Source: Pseudovibrio exalbescens DSM 16456
GTDB lineage: Bacteria; Pseudomonadota; Alphaproteobacteria; Rhizobiales; Stappiaceae
Assembly (NCBI RefSeq): GCF_000422785.1
Contig: NZ_AUGS01000010.1
Span: 62,001 to 126,000 of the forward strand
Length of the DNA stretch: 64,000 bases
Reading direction: 5' to 3'
Below are positions 10,410 through 17,547 of this stretch, piece after piece. Within the stretch, counting starts at the first letter, position 1. The number at the start of each line of letters is the position of its first letter. The position numbers and the translations under genes were made by a program. Under the pieces are notes generated by a model. The model did no database searches. It saw only the letters and a list, made by a program, of their open reading frames with translations, and had not been told where the DNA came from.

Positions 10410-11426
10410 ATGTCTATGCCTTTGAATGATAGCTTTCATATGGTTTCGCAAAGCCAGCTTCAGCGTTTTGACTGGAGACAATGGCAGGCGTTTCATGAGC
10501 AAATTTCCGGGGACGTCATTTGCAGTGGTCCAAAACATGATCTTGCGGCCTTTGCTGGCGGTATCTCCGGTCTTTTCTTCAATGGCGTTGTTCTTGGTGA
10601 TCTGCGTGCCAATGCCCATTCCTTTCAACGCAGTACCCAACGCATTGGCAAAGATGGCATTAGCTTTTTCTATCTGCAGCATTTCCGGAAAGCGTTCGGC
10701 AGCCAGATAAAGGCATTCAAGGAAATTGACGATATTCGCTCCGGCGATCTGATTTTTCACGATCTCACAGTGCCTTTCGAAACCCATCACACTGATTTTG
10801 AGGTGAGCACTCTCGTTTTTCAAAGAGACATTTTGTCAGCCTATGTTGATGTCGATCGGGGGTATCCAAGTTTCCGGATTTCCAAGGAGAGGGCCGAACA
10901 TGGTTTGCTCGTTGGATTGATTGAAGAACTCCGGCGAACCGCTCCGCTTATGGACCGCAGAGCTGTATCGAGCGTATTACGTTGTCTGACGGAGCTCTTG
11001 GCAAACGTTCTGACGCCCACGTGCCACCAAACCCCTTTGGTGTCTGAAGAGGGGCGACATTTTCTTCAGATGCGGGCGGCTCACAAGCTTTTACAACAGC
11101 ACATCAGCGACCACACATTAAGCAGCACTGAGGTTGCGAAGGCGCTGGGGATTTCGCGCGCGACCGTCTATCGTTTGTTCGAGCCGCAAGGGGGGGTGAT
11201 GCAAACCCTGAAGCGTATGCGCCTCGCTAGGGCGCGCCAGATCCTTGTGGCACGGCCCACCCTAAGCATACAGCGGGTTGCAGAAACGTGTGGTTTCAAA
11301 AACGCTCACCATTTTTCTCGCGCCTTCAAGCAGGAGTTCGATAGCTCGCCTGGCGAATACAGAAAGCGTAGTGCAGCGAACGAGGGTGAAAGCGCGTCGC
11401 GCTATATCTCATGGGCACTGCGTTAG
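10410..11426 (+). CDS. AraC-family transcriptional regulator
   Basis: A 338-residue regulator. The C-terminal ~100 residues are a classic double helix-turn-helix AraC/XylS DNA-binding domain: 'STEVAKALGISRATVYRLF' then 'IQRVAETCGFKNAHHFSRAF', closing with the conserved 'SPGEYRK'. The N-terminal ~200 residues resemble an AraC-binding-2 type sensor domain, but the ligand is not predictable. There is no good ribosome-binding site before 10410; an in-frame ATG 6 bp later is an alternative start. It lies between the surface-protein operon and the AfsA-like module on the same strand and could control either. An inverted repeat lies about 75 bp upstream. Confidence 0.88.
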   Translation: MSMPLNDSFHMVSQSQLQRFDWRQWQAFHEQISGDVICSGPKHDLAAFAGGISGLFFNGVVLGDLRANAHSFQRSTQRIGKDGISFFYLQHFRKAFGSQIKAFKEIDDIRSGDLIFHDLTVPFETHHTDFEVSTLVFQRDILSAYVDVDRGYPSFRISKERAEHGLLVGLIEELRRTAPLMDRRAVSSVLRCLTELLANVLTPTCHQTPLVSEEGRHFLQMRAAHKLLQQHISDHTLSSTEVAKALGISRATVYRLFEPQGGVMQTLKRMRLARARQILVARPTLSIQRVAETCGFKNAHHFSRAFKQEFDSSPGEYRKRSAANEGESASRYISWALR

Positions 11427-11927
11427 CATTCGTATGTTTGCACTGGCTCATGGCCAGCGAAAGACATCAGCGCCCGATGGGTTGAAACAGTCGCAGCGAT
11501 GGCGTGGAAGGTACATTCCATTTTCATAATTGTGCCAATGGCTTCTTGATCCGGAGGTGTGAGATACTCCCTTCATGGCCTCAATGGAGCCTTCATTTTG
11601 CAGAGCGTCTCCACTGAATATGGCCTCAGGCCATAAATCACTTAGTCCTGCAAACGCAGCGCATCCAATCGAGAGTTTGGTAAAGTTTTCTCTACTTCTT
11701 TTTTGACATCGGCTCTGCCGCCGCGTCCGTATTTTGGAATCTCCGTTTTCAGAAACATACCAATGGTTTGGATGCCCATTAGAAGCGGTGTGGTAGATCG
11801 GCCGAGGGGAGCTTTCAGCTGCGGGCACACCTATAAATTGCTGATCGTAAAAATCCTTACAAAAACTTGTTACAATCTACATCTAACGTATGGTTGAAAT
11901 TTTCGATTTACGGAAAGGAGGCTAGCC
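11427..11927. other. Gene-free interval upstream of the AfsA-like operon
   Basis: About 500 bp without a convincing gene. Its right end holds the promoter and box listed separately. On the minus strand a short frame (about 11642-11779, 45 codons from an ATG, ending 'RLDALRLQD') has protein-like composition. It lacks a clear ribosome-binding site and I cannot support it as a gene; it might be a remnant. Nothing else stands out. Confidence 0.4.
11867..11894 (+). promoter_or_regulatory. Promoter with shared 16-bp box (copy 1), AfsA-like operon
   Basis: The box ATCTACATCTAACGTA (11875-11890) sits between a -35-like TTGTTA (11867-11872) and a -10-like TATGGT (11889-11894), 16 bp apart. The same box occurs before the MerR gene (13966-13981) and the MFS gene (14432-14447). 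Its core TAC-AT-NNN-AC-GTA is an imperfect inverted repeat. Binding within the -35/-10 spacer is the usual geometry for MerR-family regulators, so the linked MerR protein is the obvious candidate. A strong ribosome-binding site AAAGGAGG (11914-11921) follows. Confidence 0.65.
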
Positions 11928-12692
11928 ATGTTAGTTGTAGTTGGAAATCGTCTGACTGATTTTGCTCAGGCAACGGGTGCAGTAACTGCTCAGATGGCAA
12001 TTGAACGTTTGGCGCAGGACGAGCCAGGCGCAGGTTTTGTGATTGGTCAGGGAGTGGGTGACGAAGAAGCGCGCGTGATCCGTGTGCTGGGTCAGGCGAA
12101 AGGTGTGCCGATCATCAACTTCGAGCAGGATGGATTGCGAGCCGGACAGACGGTTTGCCACAAGCACCATCCGGAAAACCAACTTATTTCCATGCCACGC
12201 AAAGTTGATCAGGATGTGTTTGAGGCGGATCTCCTTATGGATGATCGGAATGAAATTATGTCCGATCACCTCACCGGATTGCACCTTCAGGGCATGTTGC
12301 TGATTGAAGCAACGCGGCAGATGTTCATTGCAGTTGGTGAAACTCAATACGCCCATTTGGGTGTGCCCCACGGGGGATATGTTGTCTTCAATCGACTGGA
12401 CACACGGTTCGAACAGTTTGCCTTTCCCATTTACTCGATGATCCGTCAAACAGTGACAGATGTAGACCAACCCCGTGATGATCGTACCAGTTTTTCGGCT
12501 GAAATCGAGATTTTCCAGGAACAGGGCCGGGTGGCGCATACCTCGGTGCAATATACAATTTTCGAGAGAGCATCGCTGAAACCGAAGGAAGAGAAACTGG
12601 CGCGCAAGGCCGTGGAGGCTGTTGTTACTCGCGCCGAGGAGAGTTTGGTGGATGAAAGAGCCACCCAATTTCCGGGGAGGGTCGCCGTATGA
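11928..12692 (+). CDS. AfsA-like hotdog protein (putative butyrolactone/butenolide synthase relative)
   Basis: A 254-residue protein with an excellent ribosome-binding site 6 nt before the ATG. Residues about 75-212 match the A-factor biosynthesis hotdog family (AfsA, PF03756): an entry motif 'CHKHH' (77-81) and the family helix 'DHLTG...GMLLIEATRQ' (D113, H114, E127, R130, Q131). In Streptomyces, AfsA joins a beta-ketoacyl-ACP to dihydroxyacetone phosphate, the first step of gamma-butyrolactone signal synthesis. AfsA itself has two hotdog repeats (~300 residues). Here only one is evident, preceded by a ~70-residue Rossmann-like segment ('GAVTAQMAIERLAQD', 'FVIGQGVGDEEARVI') and followed by a charged helix. 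It overlaps the phosphatase gene by 4 bp (ATGA). Family call good; substrate unknown. Confidence 0.8.
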   Translation: MLVVVGNRLTDFAQATGAVTAQMAIERLAQDEPGAGFVIGQGVGDEEARVIRVLGQAKGVPIINFEQDGLRAGQTVCHKHHPENQLISMPRKVDQDVFEADLLMDDRNEIMSDHLTGLHLQGMLLIEATRQMFIAVGETQYAHLGVPHGGYVVFNRLDTRFEQFAFPIYSMIRQTVTDVDQPRDDRTSFSAEIEIFQEQGRVAHTSVQYTIFERASLKPKEEKLARKAVEAVVTRAEESLVDERATQFPGRVAV

Positions 12693-13411
12693 CCCTGACA
12701 GATTTCGGCGTATCCAAACGCAAGCCCCATGCATTTGCTTTTTTTGATGTTGATGAGACACTGGTCGTTGAAAAGACCATGTTTACTGTGTTGGGTGCTT
12801 TGAGCGAGCGGCTCCCCTCTCTGGATGCAGCGTCTCTTATCTCTCATCTCCAGGATCTTAGACGGCAGGGCCGGAGCCGTGCTGAGGTCAATCGTGCCTT
12901 CTACAGAGGGTTGTGTGGGCTGCCGCGCGATGTCGTCGTGTCGATCGCGCGCACGTACATTCAAAGTCGCATTTCGGAAAGTGATAGGCGACCGTTTTTC
13001 ATAGCTGCGTGTGTTGCACAGCTCAAGGCATTGCGTCATCAGGGCGTGGCACCTGTTTTCGTGTCGGGATCTGCCTGCGATTTCCTTGCATCGATTGCTG
13101 AACATCTTAAGGTCGAGCATGTGCTCGCCACACGGTTGCAGGTTTCAGCAGCTGGTCGATACACAGGAGAGATTGACGGACGTTGCATGATTGGTGCGGG
13201 TAAGGCGTCGGCCGTTGCCGAGTTCCTGGCAGAGCATTCTATCGATCCGACACAATGCTTCGGATTTGGTGACCATCCTTCCGATGAGCCTTTTATCTCT
13301 TTGCTGGGTGCTGGGGCTATTGTAGCTGGAAATCCTGACACTGAGCGTTTGGCGCGCGAAAGAAACTGGGTTCTCATCGATAATGTTTCGTCCAGCAGCG
13401 AGGTGGCGTGA
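12689..13411 (+). CDS. HAD superfamily (IB/SerB-like) phosphatase
   Basis: A 240-residue HAD hydrolase with all four motifs: nucleophile D20 and acid D22 in 'FDVDETL', S126 in 'FVSGSA', K172 in 'GAGKA', and D195/D199 in 'GFGDHPSDEP'. The ~100-residue helical cap between motifs I and II fits subfamily IB (phosphoserine-phosphatase-like). The start overlaps the AfsA-like gene stop by 4 bp, implying coupled translation and a shared pathway. In the known butyrolactone route a phosphate from dihydroxyacetone phosphate must be removed, so this is a natural candidate for that step. That role is inference; other small phosphoesters are possible. Confidence 0.85.
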   Translation: MTLTDFGVSKRKPHAFAFFDVDETLVVEKTMFTVLGALSERLPSLDAASLISHLQDLRRQGRSRAEVNRAFYRGLCGLPRDVVVSIARTYIQSRISESDRRPFFIAACVAQLKALRHQGVAPVFVSGSACDFLASIAEHLKVEHVLATRLQVSAAGRYTGEIDGRCMIGAGKASAVAEFLAEHSIDPTQCFGFGDHPSDEPFISLLGAGAIVAGNPDTERLARERNWVLIDNVSSSSEVA

Positions 13412-13923
13412 TGGCGCGTTTGAGTGCGCAACTTCTGCCGCGTGCAGTGCTTCTCACAGGTCTTGCTGTTTGGCTGACAATCGCAGTGCTGAATAACGTC
13501 ACAGATTCTGGCACGAACATAATCCATCTTAACAGAATGTTGTCGATGAGGTTGCTGGCGGATGATCCGCTGTTTGGCAATGGTCTGGAGTGGCGGGCAT
13601 GGCAAACAGTCTCCGCGCAGACCATTCTTTATGTCGTCGTTGTCTGGCAGGTCCTTACAGCCTGCGCGTTATGGTTGGCAGCTTTCCGGATGATGGGGAC
13701 AGCTCTGAGCGGTGAAATGAATGATGCTGCTCTACGCTCGGCAAATCTGGCCCTGTCAATGTTCTTGGCGCTATGGCTTGTTTTCCTTTGTGGTGGACTT
13801 TGGTTCGGCTACTGGATGAAGCAAGGGCCTATTCAAGGTGTACATCTGACCCTAGTCATCATTTCCTTGCTGAGCCTGACTTATGTGAACCAGCCAACGC
13901 AGTGGTTGGACCGGAAATATTGA
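13411..13923 (+). CDS. DUF2165 small integral membrane protein
   Basis: About 170 residues with four predicted membrane helices (roughly 10-30, 68-90, 107-130, 138-155). The signature 'NVTDSGTNIIHLNRMLSM' followed by 'WRAWQTV' and 'VWQVLTA' matches DUF2165 (COG5472), whose function is unknown. The ATG overlaps the phosphatase stop (TGATG); a GTG one codon earlier is an alternative start. It is the third gene of a tightly coupled operon with the AfsA-like and HAD genes, so a role at the membrane in making, sensing or moving the operon's product is possible but unproven. Confidence 0.75.
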   Translation: MARLSAQLLPRAVLLTGLAVWLTIAVLNNVTDSGTNIIHLNRMLSMRLLADDPLFGNGLEWRAWQTVSAQTILYVVVVWQVLTACALWLAAFRMMGTALSGEMNDAALRSANLALSMFLALWLVFLCGGLWFGYWMKQGPIQGVHLTLVIISLLSLTYVNQPTQWLDRKY

Positions 13924-13942
13924 GCTGGATCCACGCCGGCAC

Positions 13943-13981
13943 TTGACACGGCAGCAAGAGACAATATCTTCATCTTACGTT
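13943..13981 (+). promoter_or_regulatory. Promoter of merR-type gene with shared box (copy 2)
   Basis: TTGACA (13943-13948) is a perfect -35. A -10-like TATCTT (13965-13970) follows at 16 bp and overlaps the left end of the box ATCTTCATCTTACGTT (13966-13981), which differs from the other two copies at the outer T and at one central base. Overlap of the box with the -10 would suit autorepression. The start codon of the MerR gene is 13 bp downstream. Confidence 0.6.
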
Positions 13982-13994
13982 AGAAAGGGAAGAT

Positions 13995-14396
13995 ATGTCG
14001 AACCAGCTCATGAAGATCGGCGAGCTTGCCAAGCGGGCCGGGGTCAGTCATCGCACGGTGCACTACTATGAAAACCGTGGCCTGATTTCCCCGGTCTCCC
14101 GTGAGGAAGGGAGCCACCGCATGTATGAGGAAGAGGCATTGCAGCGCCTCGAGAAAATTGCAGCCCTAAAACGACTGGGCCTGTCCCTTGAGGAAATAGC
14201 TGACGTAATCGACCTATATTTCCAGTCGAGCGGGGGAATGCTCGATGGCAAGAAGAAAGTGATCGACATCCTCAAGGCGCAATTGAAGAAGGTGGATGAT
14301 CAGATTGACGAACTGTCAGATTTTCGCAGCGATTTGATCCGAAACATTCGTCATATGGAGCGGCTCTATGAGGAGGCGCTACCTTCCAAAACCTAG
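13995..14396 (+). CDS. MerR-family transcriptional regulator
   Basis: A 133-residue protein with the N-terminal winged helix-turn-helix of MerR regulators ('MKIGELAKRAGVSHRTVHYYE', 'SHRMYEEEAL', 'LKRLGLSLEEI') and a C-terminal antiparallel coiled-coil helix ('DILKAQLKKVDDQIDEL'). It has no cysteine, so it is not a metal-thiolate sensor. It probably has only a minimal or no ligand domain, like the short organic-ligand-type members. It sits between the AfsA-like operon and the MFS exporter, and a common box lies before all three units, so it probably controls the whole module including itself. A good ribosome-binding site (AAAGGGA) precedes the ATG. Confidence 0.9.
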   Translation: MSNQLMKIGELAKRAGVSHRTVHYYENRGLISPVSREEGSHRMYEEEALQRLEKIAALKRLGLSLEEIADVIDLYFQSSGGMLDGKKKVIDILKAQLKKVDDQIDELSDFRSDLIRNIRHMERLYEEALPSKT

Positions 14397-14422
14397 GTAC
14401 AACTGGGCATACGTGCCCAATT

Positions 14423-14451
14423 TTGACTTAAATCTACATCTCACGTAAGGA
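14423..14451 (+). promoter_or_regulatory. Promoter of MFS gene with shared box (copy 3)
   Basis: TTGACT (14423-14428) and TAAGGA (14446-14451) are 17 bp apart and bracket ATCTACATCTCACGTA (14432-14447), which differs from copy 1 at a single base. The box position relative to the -10 is the same as for the AfsA-like operon. The ribosome-binding site AAGGA overlaps the right end. Confidence 0.62.
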
Positions 14452-14457
14452 ATAGAA

Positions 14458-15621
14458 ATGTCGCGTTCCAATGTGTTGATGGCCCTTTTGATGCTTACGG
14501 GCATTCTAGTTGTGGGTCAGCTTTATCTGACTATTCCAATGATTAGCGCCATAGCCGCTGAGTTTTCGGCAAGTAACAGCGCTGCGAGCTGGGCAGGAAC
14601 AGCCTTTGGGTTCGCTTATGCCTGCGGCTTTCTCGTGTTTGGGCCCCTTTCGGACCGCATAGGCCGTCGCGTCGTGTTGGTTTATGGGTTGCTTGCAGTC
14701 GCCATAGCGAGCTTTGGGCTGAGTTTTACCTCGCAAATCTCGGTGTTCCTCGGTGGCCGGGCGGTGCAGGGCTTTCTTGCCGCCAGTTTCCCGCCTGTCG
14801 CGCTCTCTGTCATTGCTGAGGCTTTGCCGCTTGAAAAACGTGCCTTTGGCATTTCGCTGATGAGCTTTGCATTTCTCGTGGCCGCGCCGCTTTCACAGTT
14901 CTTCGGTGCTGGAGTGCCGCAATCGCCAACGTCGATCATGTTCATGTTGTCTCCTTTTTATGTCGTGATGGCTTTGGCATTGTTTGTTGTTGTGCCCAAA
15001 GACCAGCCTGCATTGAGGCCAACGGGCGGAAAGCCCCACAGCCACCTAAGCGAAATGCTTGCCAATGGTCTGGTCTCAACCGGTTGGTTTGCGGCCTTGA
15101 CGGTGCTGTTGGGGTTTGTGGCGTTTCAGGTTGGTACTGTCCTGTTGACGCAGGAGGCTGATTTGAGCGCACAAACAGTCCGTCTGGCCGGATTGCCCCC
15201 GCTTGCGCTCAGCCTTTTTGCTGCCGTGATGTCGAAGCGCCTGACACCCGCAGTGACGGGTCGTGTAGGTATGATTGTCACCGCGTTGGGTCTGGGCATA
15301 GCCATTGTTCCCGGTGCGTTGATTGCCGCCTCTGTGATTGTCTCCAGTGGCGTCGCTTTGGCAGTTCCAGGCCTCATTGCAACAATCGCTGGCGCGGCCA
15401 AAGACCATAACAGAGGGCTGGCAATGTCCATCTACACCTTCTGTTTGTTCGTTGGGGCAAGTATCGCGCCGCCCCTGACCCTTACTCTGTTCAAGTTCGG
15501 AGCGCTGGCTGTGTTTGGTCTGCCTGCTGCTCTTCTGGTGACAGCCGTAGTGATTGTAACGCTGGCTGTATCTCGCCGCGCCAAGTCCGTTTCCATGCAA
15601 CCTGCTACAGGAGAACAGTGA
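14458..15621 (+). CDS. MFS transporter (drug/metabolite exporter type)
   Basis: A 387-residue major facilitator with 12 predicted membrane helices. The loop after helix 2 carries motif A ('GPLSDRIGRRVVLVYG'). A hydrophobic 'GRAVQGFLAASFPPVAL' helix 4 resembles the drug/H+ antiporter 12-TM group. It is an inner-membrane, proton-driven exporter by family; the substrate is not predictable. It shares its promoter box with the AfsA-like operon and MerR gene, so it may export, or protect against, the product of that pathway. The stop is followed after one base by the next gene. Confidence 0.85.
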   Translation: MSRSNVLMALLMLTGILVVGQLYLTIPMISAIAAEFSASNSAASWAGTAFGFAYACGFLVFGPLSDRIGRRVVLVYGLLAVAIASFGLSFTSQISVFLGGRAVQGFLAASFPPVALSVIAEALPLEKRAFGISLMSFAFLVAAPLSQFFGAGVPQSPTSIMFMLSPFYVVMALALFVVVPKDQPALRPTGGKPHSHLSEMLANGLVSTGWFAALTVLLGFVAFQVGTVLLTQEADLSAQTVRLAGLPPLALSLFAAVMSKRLTPAVTGRVGMIVTALGLGIAIVPGALIAASVIVSSGVALAVPGLIATIAGAAKDHNRGLAMSIYTFCLFVGASIAPPLTLTLFKFGALAVFGLPAALLVTAVVIVTLAVSRRAKSVSMQPATGEQ

Positions 15622-15622
15622 T

Positions 15623-16228
15623 ATGAAAACCGCAACCCTACTCGCTCTGCTATTTTTGAACGGTGAACTGCCGGAAAATTTTCGCACCGTCGGCGAGGCC
15701 GATGTTTTGGCGGATGGCATTCCTGTGACCATTACGCGTGCTGAGCGTTCGGACGGCTTGAACGGTGGTATTGGCGGTGAGCACATTTCGCAGGCTGTAT
15801 CGGACAGTGGGAAATTGCTTGGCTATGTGCGCATGACGCGTGAGATGGCGCAGCCTGCGGACTTGCCCGATGAAGAAACGGCGCACCGTGTTGCCATGGA
15901 CGTCTTGCGTCAACACGCGCCGGATCTTTTGGAGGCCCATAAAGTGCATTGGATTGCCCCTCATGATGAGTCCATTACGGTGATGGAGAATGGTAAGCCC
16001 AAGAAACTGGTATTGACGGGTATGAAAGTCAAAATGCGAGCGACCACACCTGACAAGCTTTGGTTCTGGGTTATTGTTGGGCCCAATGAACAAGTAATGG
16101 TGTTCGAGCGCGACATCTACTGGGTTACTCTTCCGGGACATCGGCGTACTGAAAAGTGGCTTCACGACAATTGGTTGAGTGAGCATCCTGAAGTGGTTTC
16201 CCGTTTGCGTGAGGCTGCGGATAGCTGA
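15623..16228 (+). CDS. Uncharacterised protein co-transcribed with MFS exporter
   Basis: A 201-residue protein I do not recognise. It starts one base after the MFS stop with a ribosome-binding site (AGGAGAAC) inside the MFS gene, so it is surely in that operon. The first ~12 residues are hydrophobic, but the segment is short and lacks a clear signal cleavage site. The rest is soluble-looking, mixed alpha/beta, with a strand-rich middle ('KKLVLTGMKVKMRAT', 'KLWFWVIVGPNEQVMVF') and a helical C-terminus. There is no cysteine and no catalytic motif I can name. It is a candidate accessory or ligand-binding component of the AfsA-like module. Confidence 0.75.
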   Translation: MKTATLLALLFLNGELPENFRTVGEADVLADGIPVTITRAERSDGLNGGIGGEHISQAVSDSGKLLGYVRMTREMAQPADLPDEETAHRVAMDVLRQHAPDLLEAHKVHWIAPHDESITVMENGKPKKLVLTGMKVKMRATTPDKLWFWVIVGPNEQVMVFERDIYWVTLPGHRRTEKWLHDNWLSEHPEVVSRLREAADS

Positions 16229-16394
16229 ATATCAGCGCACTGTCTTCGCTCCCGCTGAGTGATCGGGCGCAAGGTGGGCCTGCCGGCGCGGTGCTAGGTA
16301 TGAATGCGCAACCGGCTGGCTCATCTCTTGATGCTTACTCGAACCACTGCCATACCAAAGGCTGTAACCTCAACAAGCCAATGGTAGGCAAGCA

Positions 16395-17279
16395 ATGACA
16401 AGCTCGGCAATTCTTGAAACTGCACCCGTTTCGGGCGTTTCCTTCGCAAAACTTAAAGCCGGAGACGGGCGGCAGGTTCTTGTGATTGAAAACGACCTAT
16501 CGCGAACTGTAATCGCCTTGAATGGCGCGCATGTGATGTCGTTCAGGCCCAAGGGTAAGCCGGATTTGCTTTGGATGTCGCCAAACAGCGAACTGAAGGA
16601 TGCCACGCCTATTCGTGGGGGCATTCCTTTGTGCTTGCCCTGGTTTGGTCCGGGCGTGGATGGCGCCCCATTGCATGGCTTTGCACGTATCGTGGATTGG
16701 GCTGTTTCGAAGGTGGCGACGCTGCCGGATGGCGGAACGACGGTCACGCTTGTCTTGCAAGATAGTGAAGTTTCACGCCAAGTGTGGGCTCATGCGTTCG
16801 CTGCGGAACTTGAAATCCAGTGTGACACGGAACTGACTGCAACGCTGAAATACACCAATACTGGGTCGGATGACCAAAAGGTTGAGTTTGCGTTTCACAC
16901 CTACTTCAATATCGGGGATGTAACACAGATCCGCATTGAAGGTTTGGATGGCTTGAAGGGCATAGATCGCTTGAACGAGGATGCGCCCATTCGTCAGGCG
17001 GGTATCAAAACCTTGAGCGGGGCGACGACCCATTTTTACTCTGGCATTCCCGACTGCCTTTACCTTGATAGCCCGAATGGTCGGATACGCATTGCAGGAA
17101 CACAGCAGTCTGCCATGGTTTGGAATCCCGGCTCCGCAGCCGCCAGTGTGGCGGATATGGGCCCGGGTGTAGAAGCAGAATTTGTTTGCGTTGAACGCGT
17201 CGATGCAATCGATACCGCTGTGACCTTGAAACCTGCACAGACTTATTCCGCCAACATGACCATCGGGTGGTGTGACTGA
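16395..17279 (+). CDS. D-hexose-6-phosphate mutarotase (YeaD family)
   Basis: A 294-residue member of the aldose 1-epimerase superfamily, glucose-6-phosphate 1-epimerase branch, which interconverts alpha and beta anomers of hexose 6-phosphates in the cytoplasm. Family landmarks are 'PIRGGIPLCLPWFGPG', 'LHGFAR' and the catalytic-histidine segment 'EFAFHTYFNIGD', with 'MVWNPG' and a late Glu region ('EFVCVERV') supplying the second catalytic residue. Length is normal. It stands alone between an unrelated operon and the sugar ABC operon; a strong terminator follows it, so it is not part of that operon. Confidence 0.88.
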   Translation: MTSSAILETAPVSGVSFAKLKAGDGRQVLVIENDLSRTVIALNGAHVMSFRPKGKPDLLWMSPNSELKDATPIRGGIPLCLPWFGPGVDGAPLHGFARIVDWAVSKVATLPDGGTTVTLVLQDSEVSRQVWAHAFAAELEIQCDTELTATLKYTNTGSDDQKVEFAFHTYFNIGDVTQIRIEGLDGLKGIDRLNEDAPIRQAGIKTLSGATTHFYSGIPDCLYLDSPNGRIRIAGTQQSAMVWNPGSAAASVADMGPGVEAEFVCVERVDAIDTAVTLKPAQTYSANMTIGWCD

Positions 17280-17363
17280 ACAATGGCGTTGCTGCGTCCT
17301 TTAAGAGCCCGCGGACTTGGTGATGGCGGTGGTTCTTGAAGTCGGTGTTTGGTGAGTTGGGTA

Positions 17364-17398
17364 AATCGCGCCGTTTTTCGACGGCGCGATTATTTTTT
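17364..17398 (+). terminator. Rho-independent terminator after the mutarotase gene
   Basis: A perfect 11-bp GC-rich stem (AATCGCGCCGT / ACGGCGCGATT) with a 6-nt loop is followed by a run of six T. It insulates the downstream ABC operon. Confidence 0.9.
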
Positions 17399-17511
17399 GC
17401 GGCACTCGCAGCCAAATCGGCACTCTTTTGAATTGTAAATAGTAAAAAATCATCTGAGACGAAATGTTACACCTTTTAAAATATATTACGGGTAGACGAC
17501 TCTGAAATTCA

Positions 17512-17531
17512 GAATACAATCGATTACATTC
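17512..17531. promoter_or_regulatory. LacI-type operator for the sugar ABC operon
   Basis: GAATACAATCGATTACATTC is a 20-bp imperfect palindrome (GAAT-NN-AATCGATT-NN-ATTC) with the central CG typical of LacI-family operators. It lies 16 bp before the first gene, directly upstream of the ribosome-binding site GGGAGG, where bound repressor would block transcription. The fifth gene of the operon encodes a LacI regulator, the likely binder. Confidence 0.6.
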
Positions 17532-17547
17532 TACCGGGAGGAATATT

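Noticed and set aside
11642-11779. Small minus-strand gene (45 codons)
   Set aside because: Composition is protein-like but there is no ribosome-binding site, no recognised family and no neighbour context.
11931-12761. 276-codon minus-strand frame opposite the AfsA-like gene
   Set aside because: The plus-strand gene has a strong ribosome-binding site, family match and coupled neighbours; the antisense frame has no family features.
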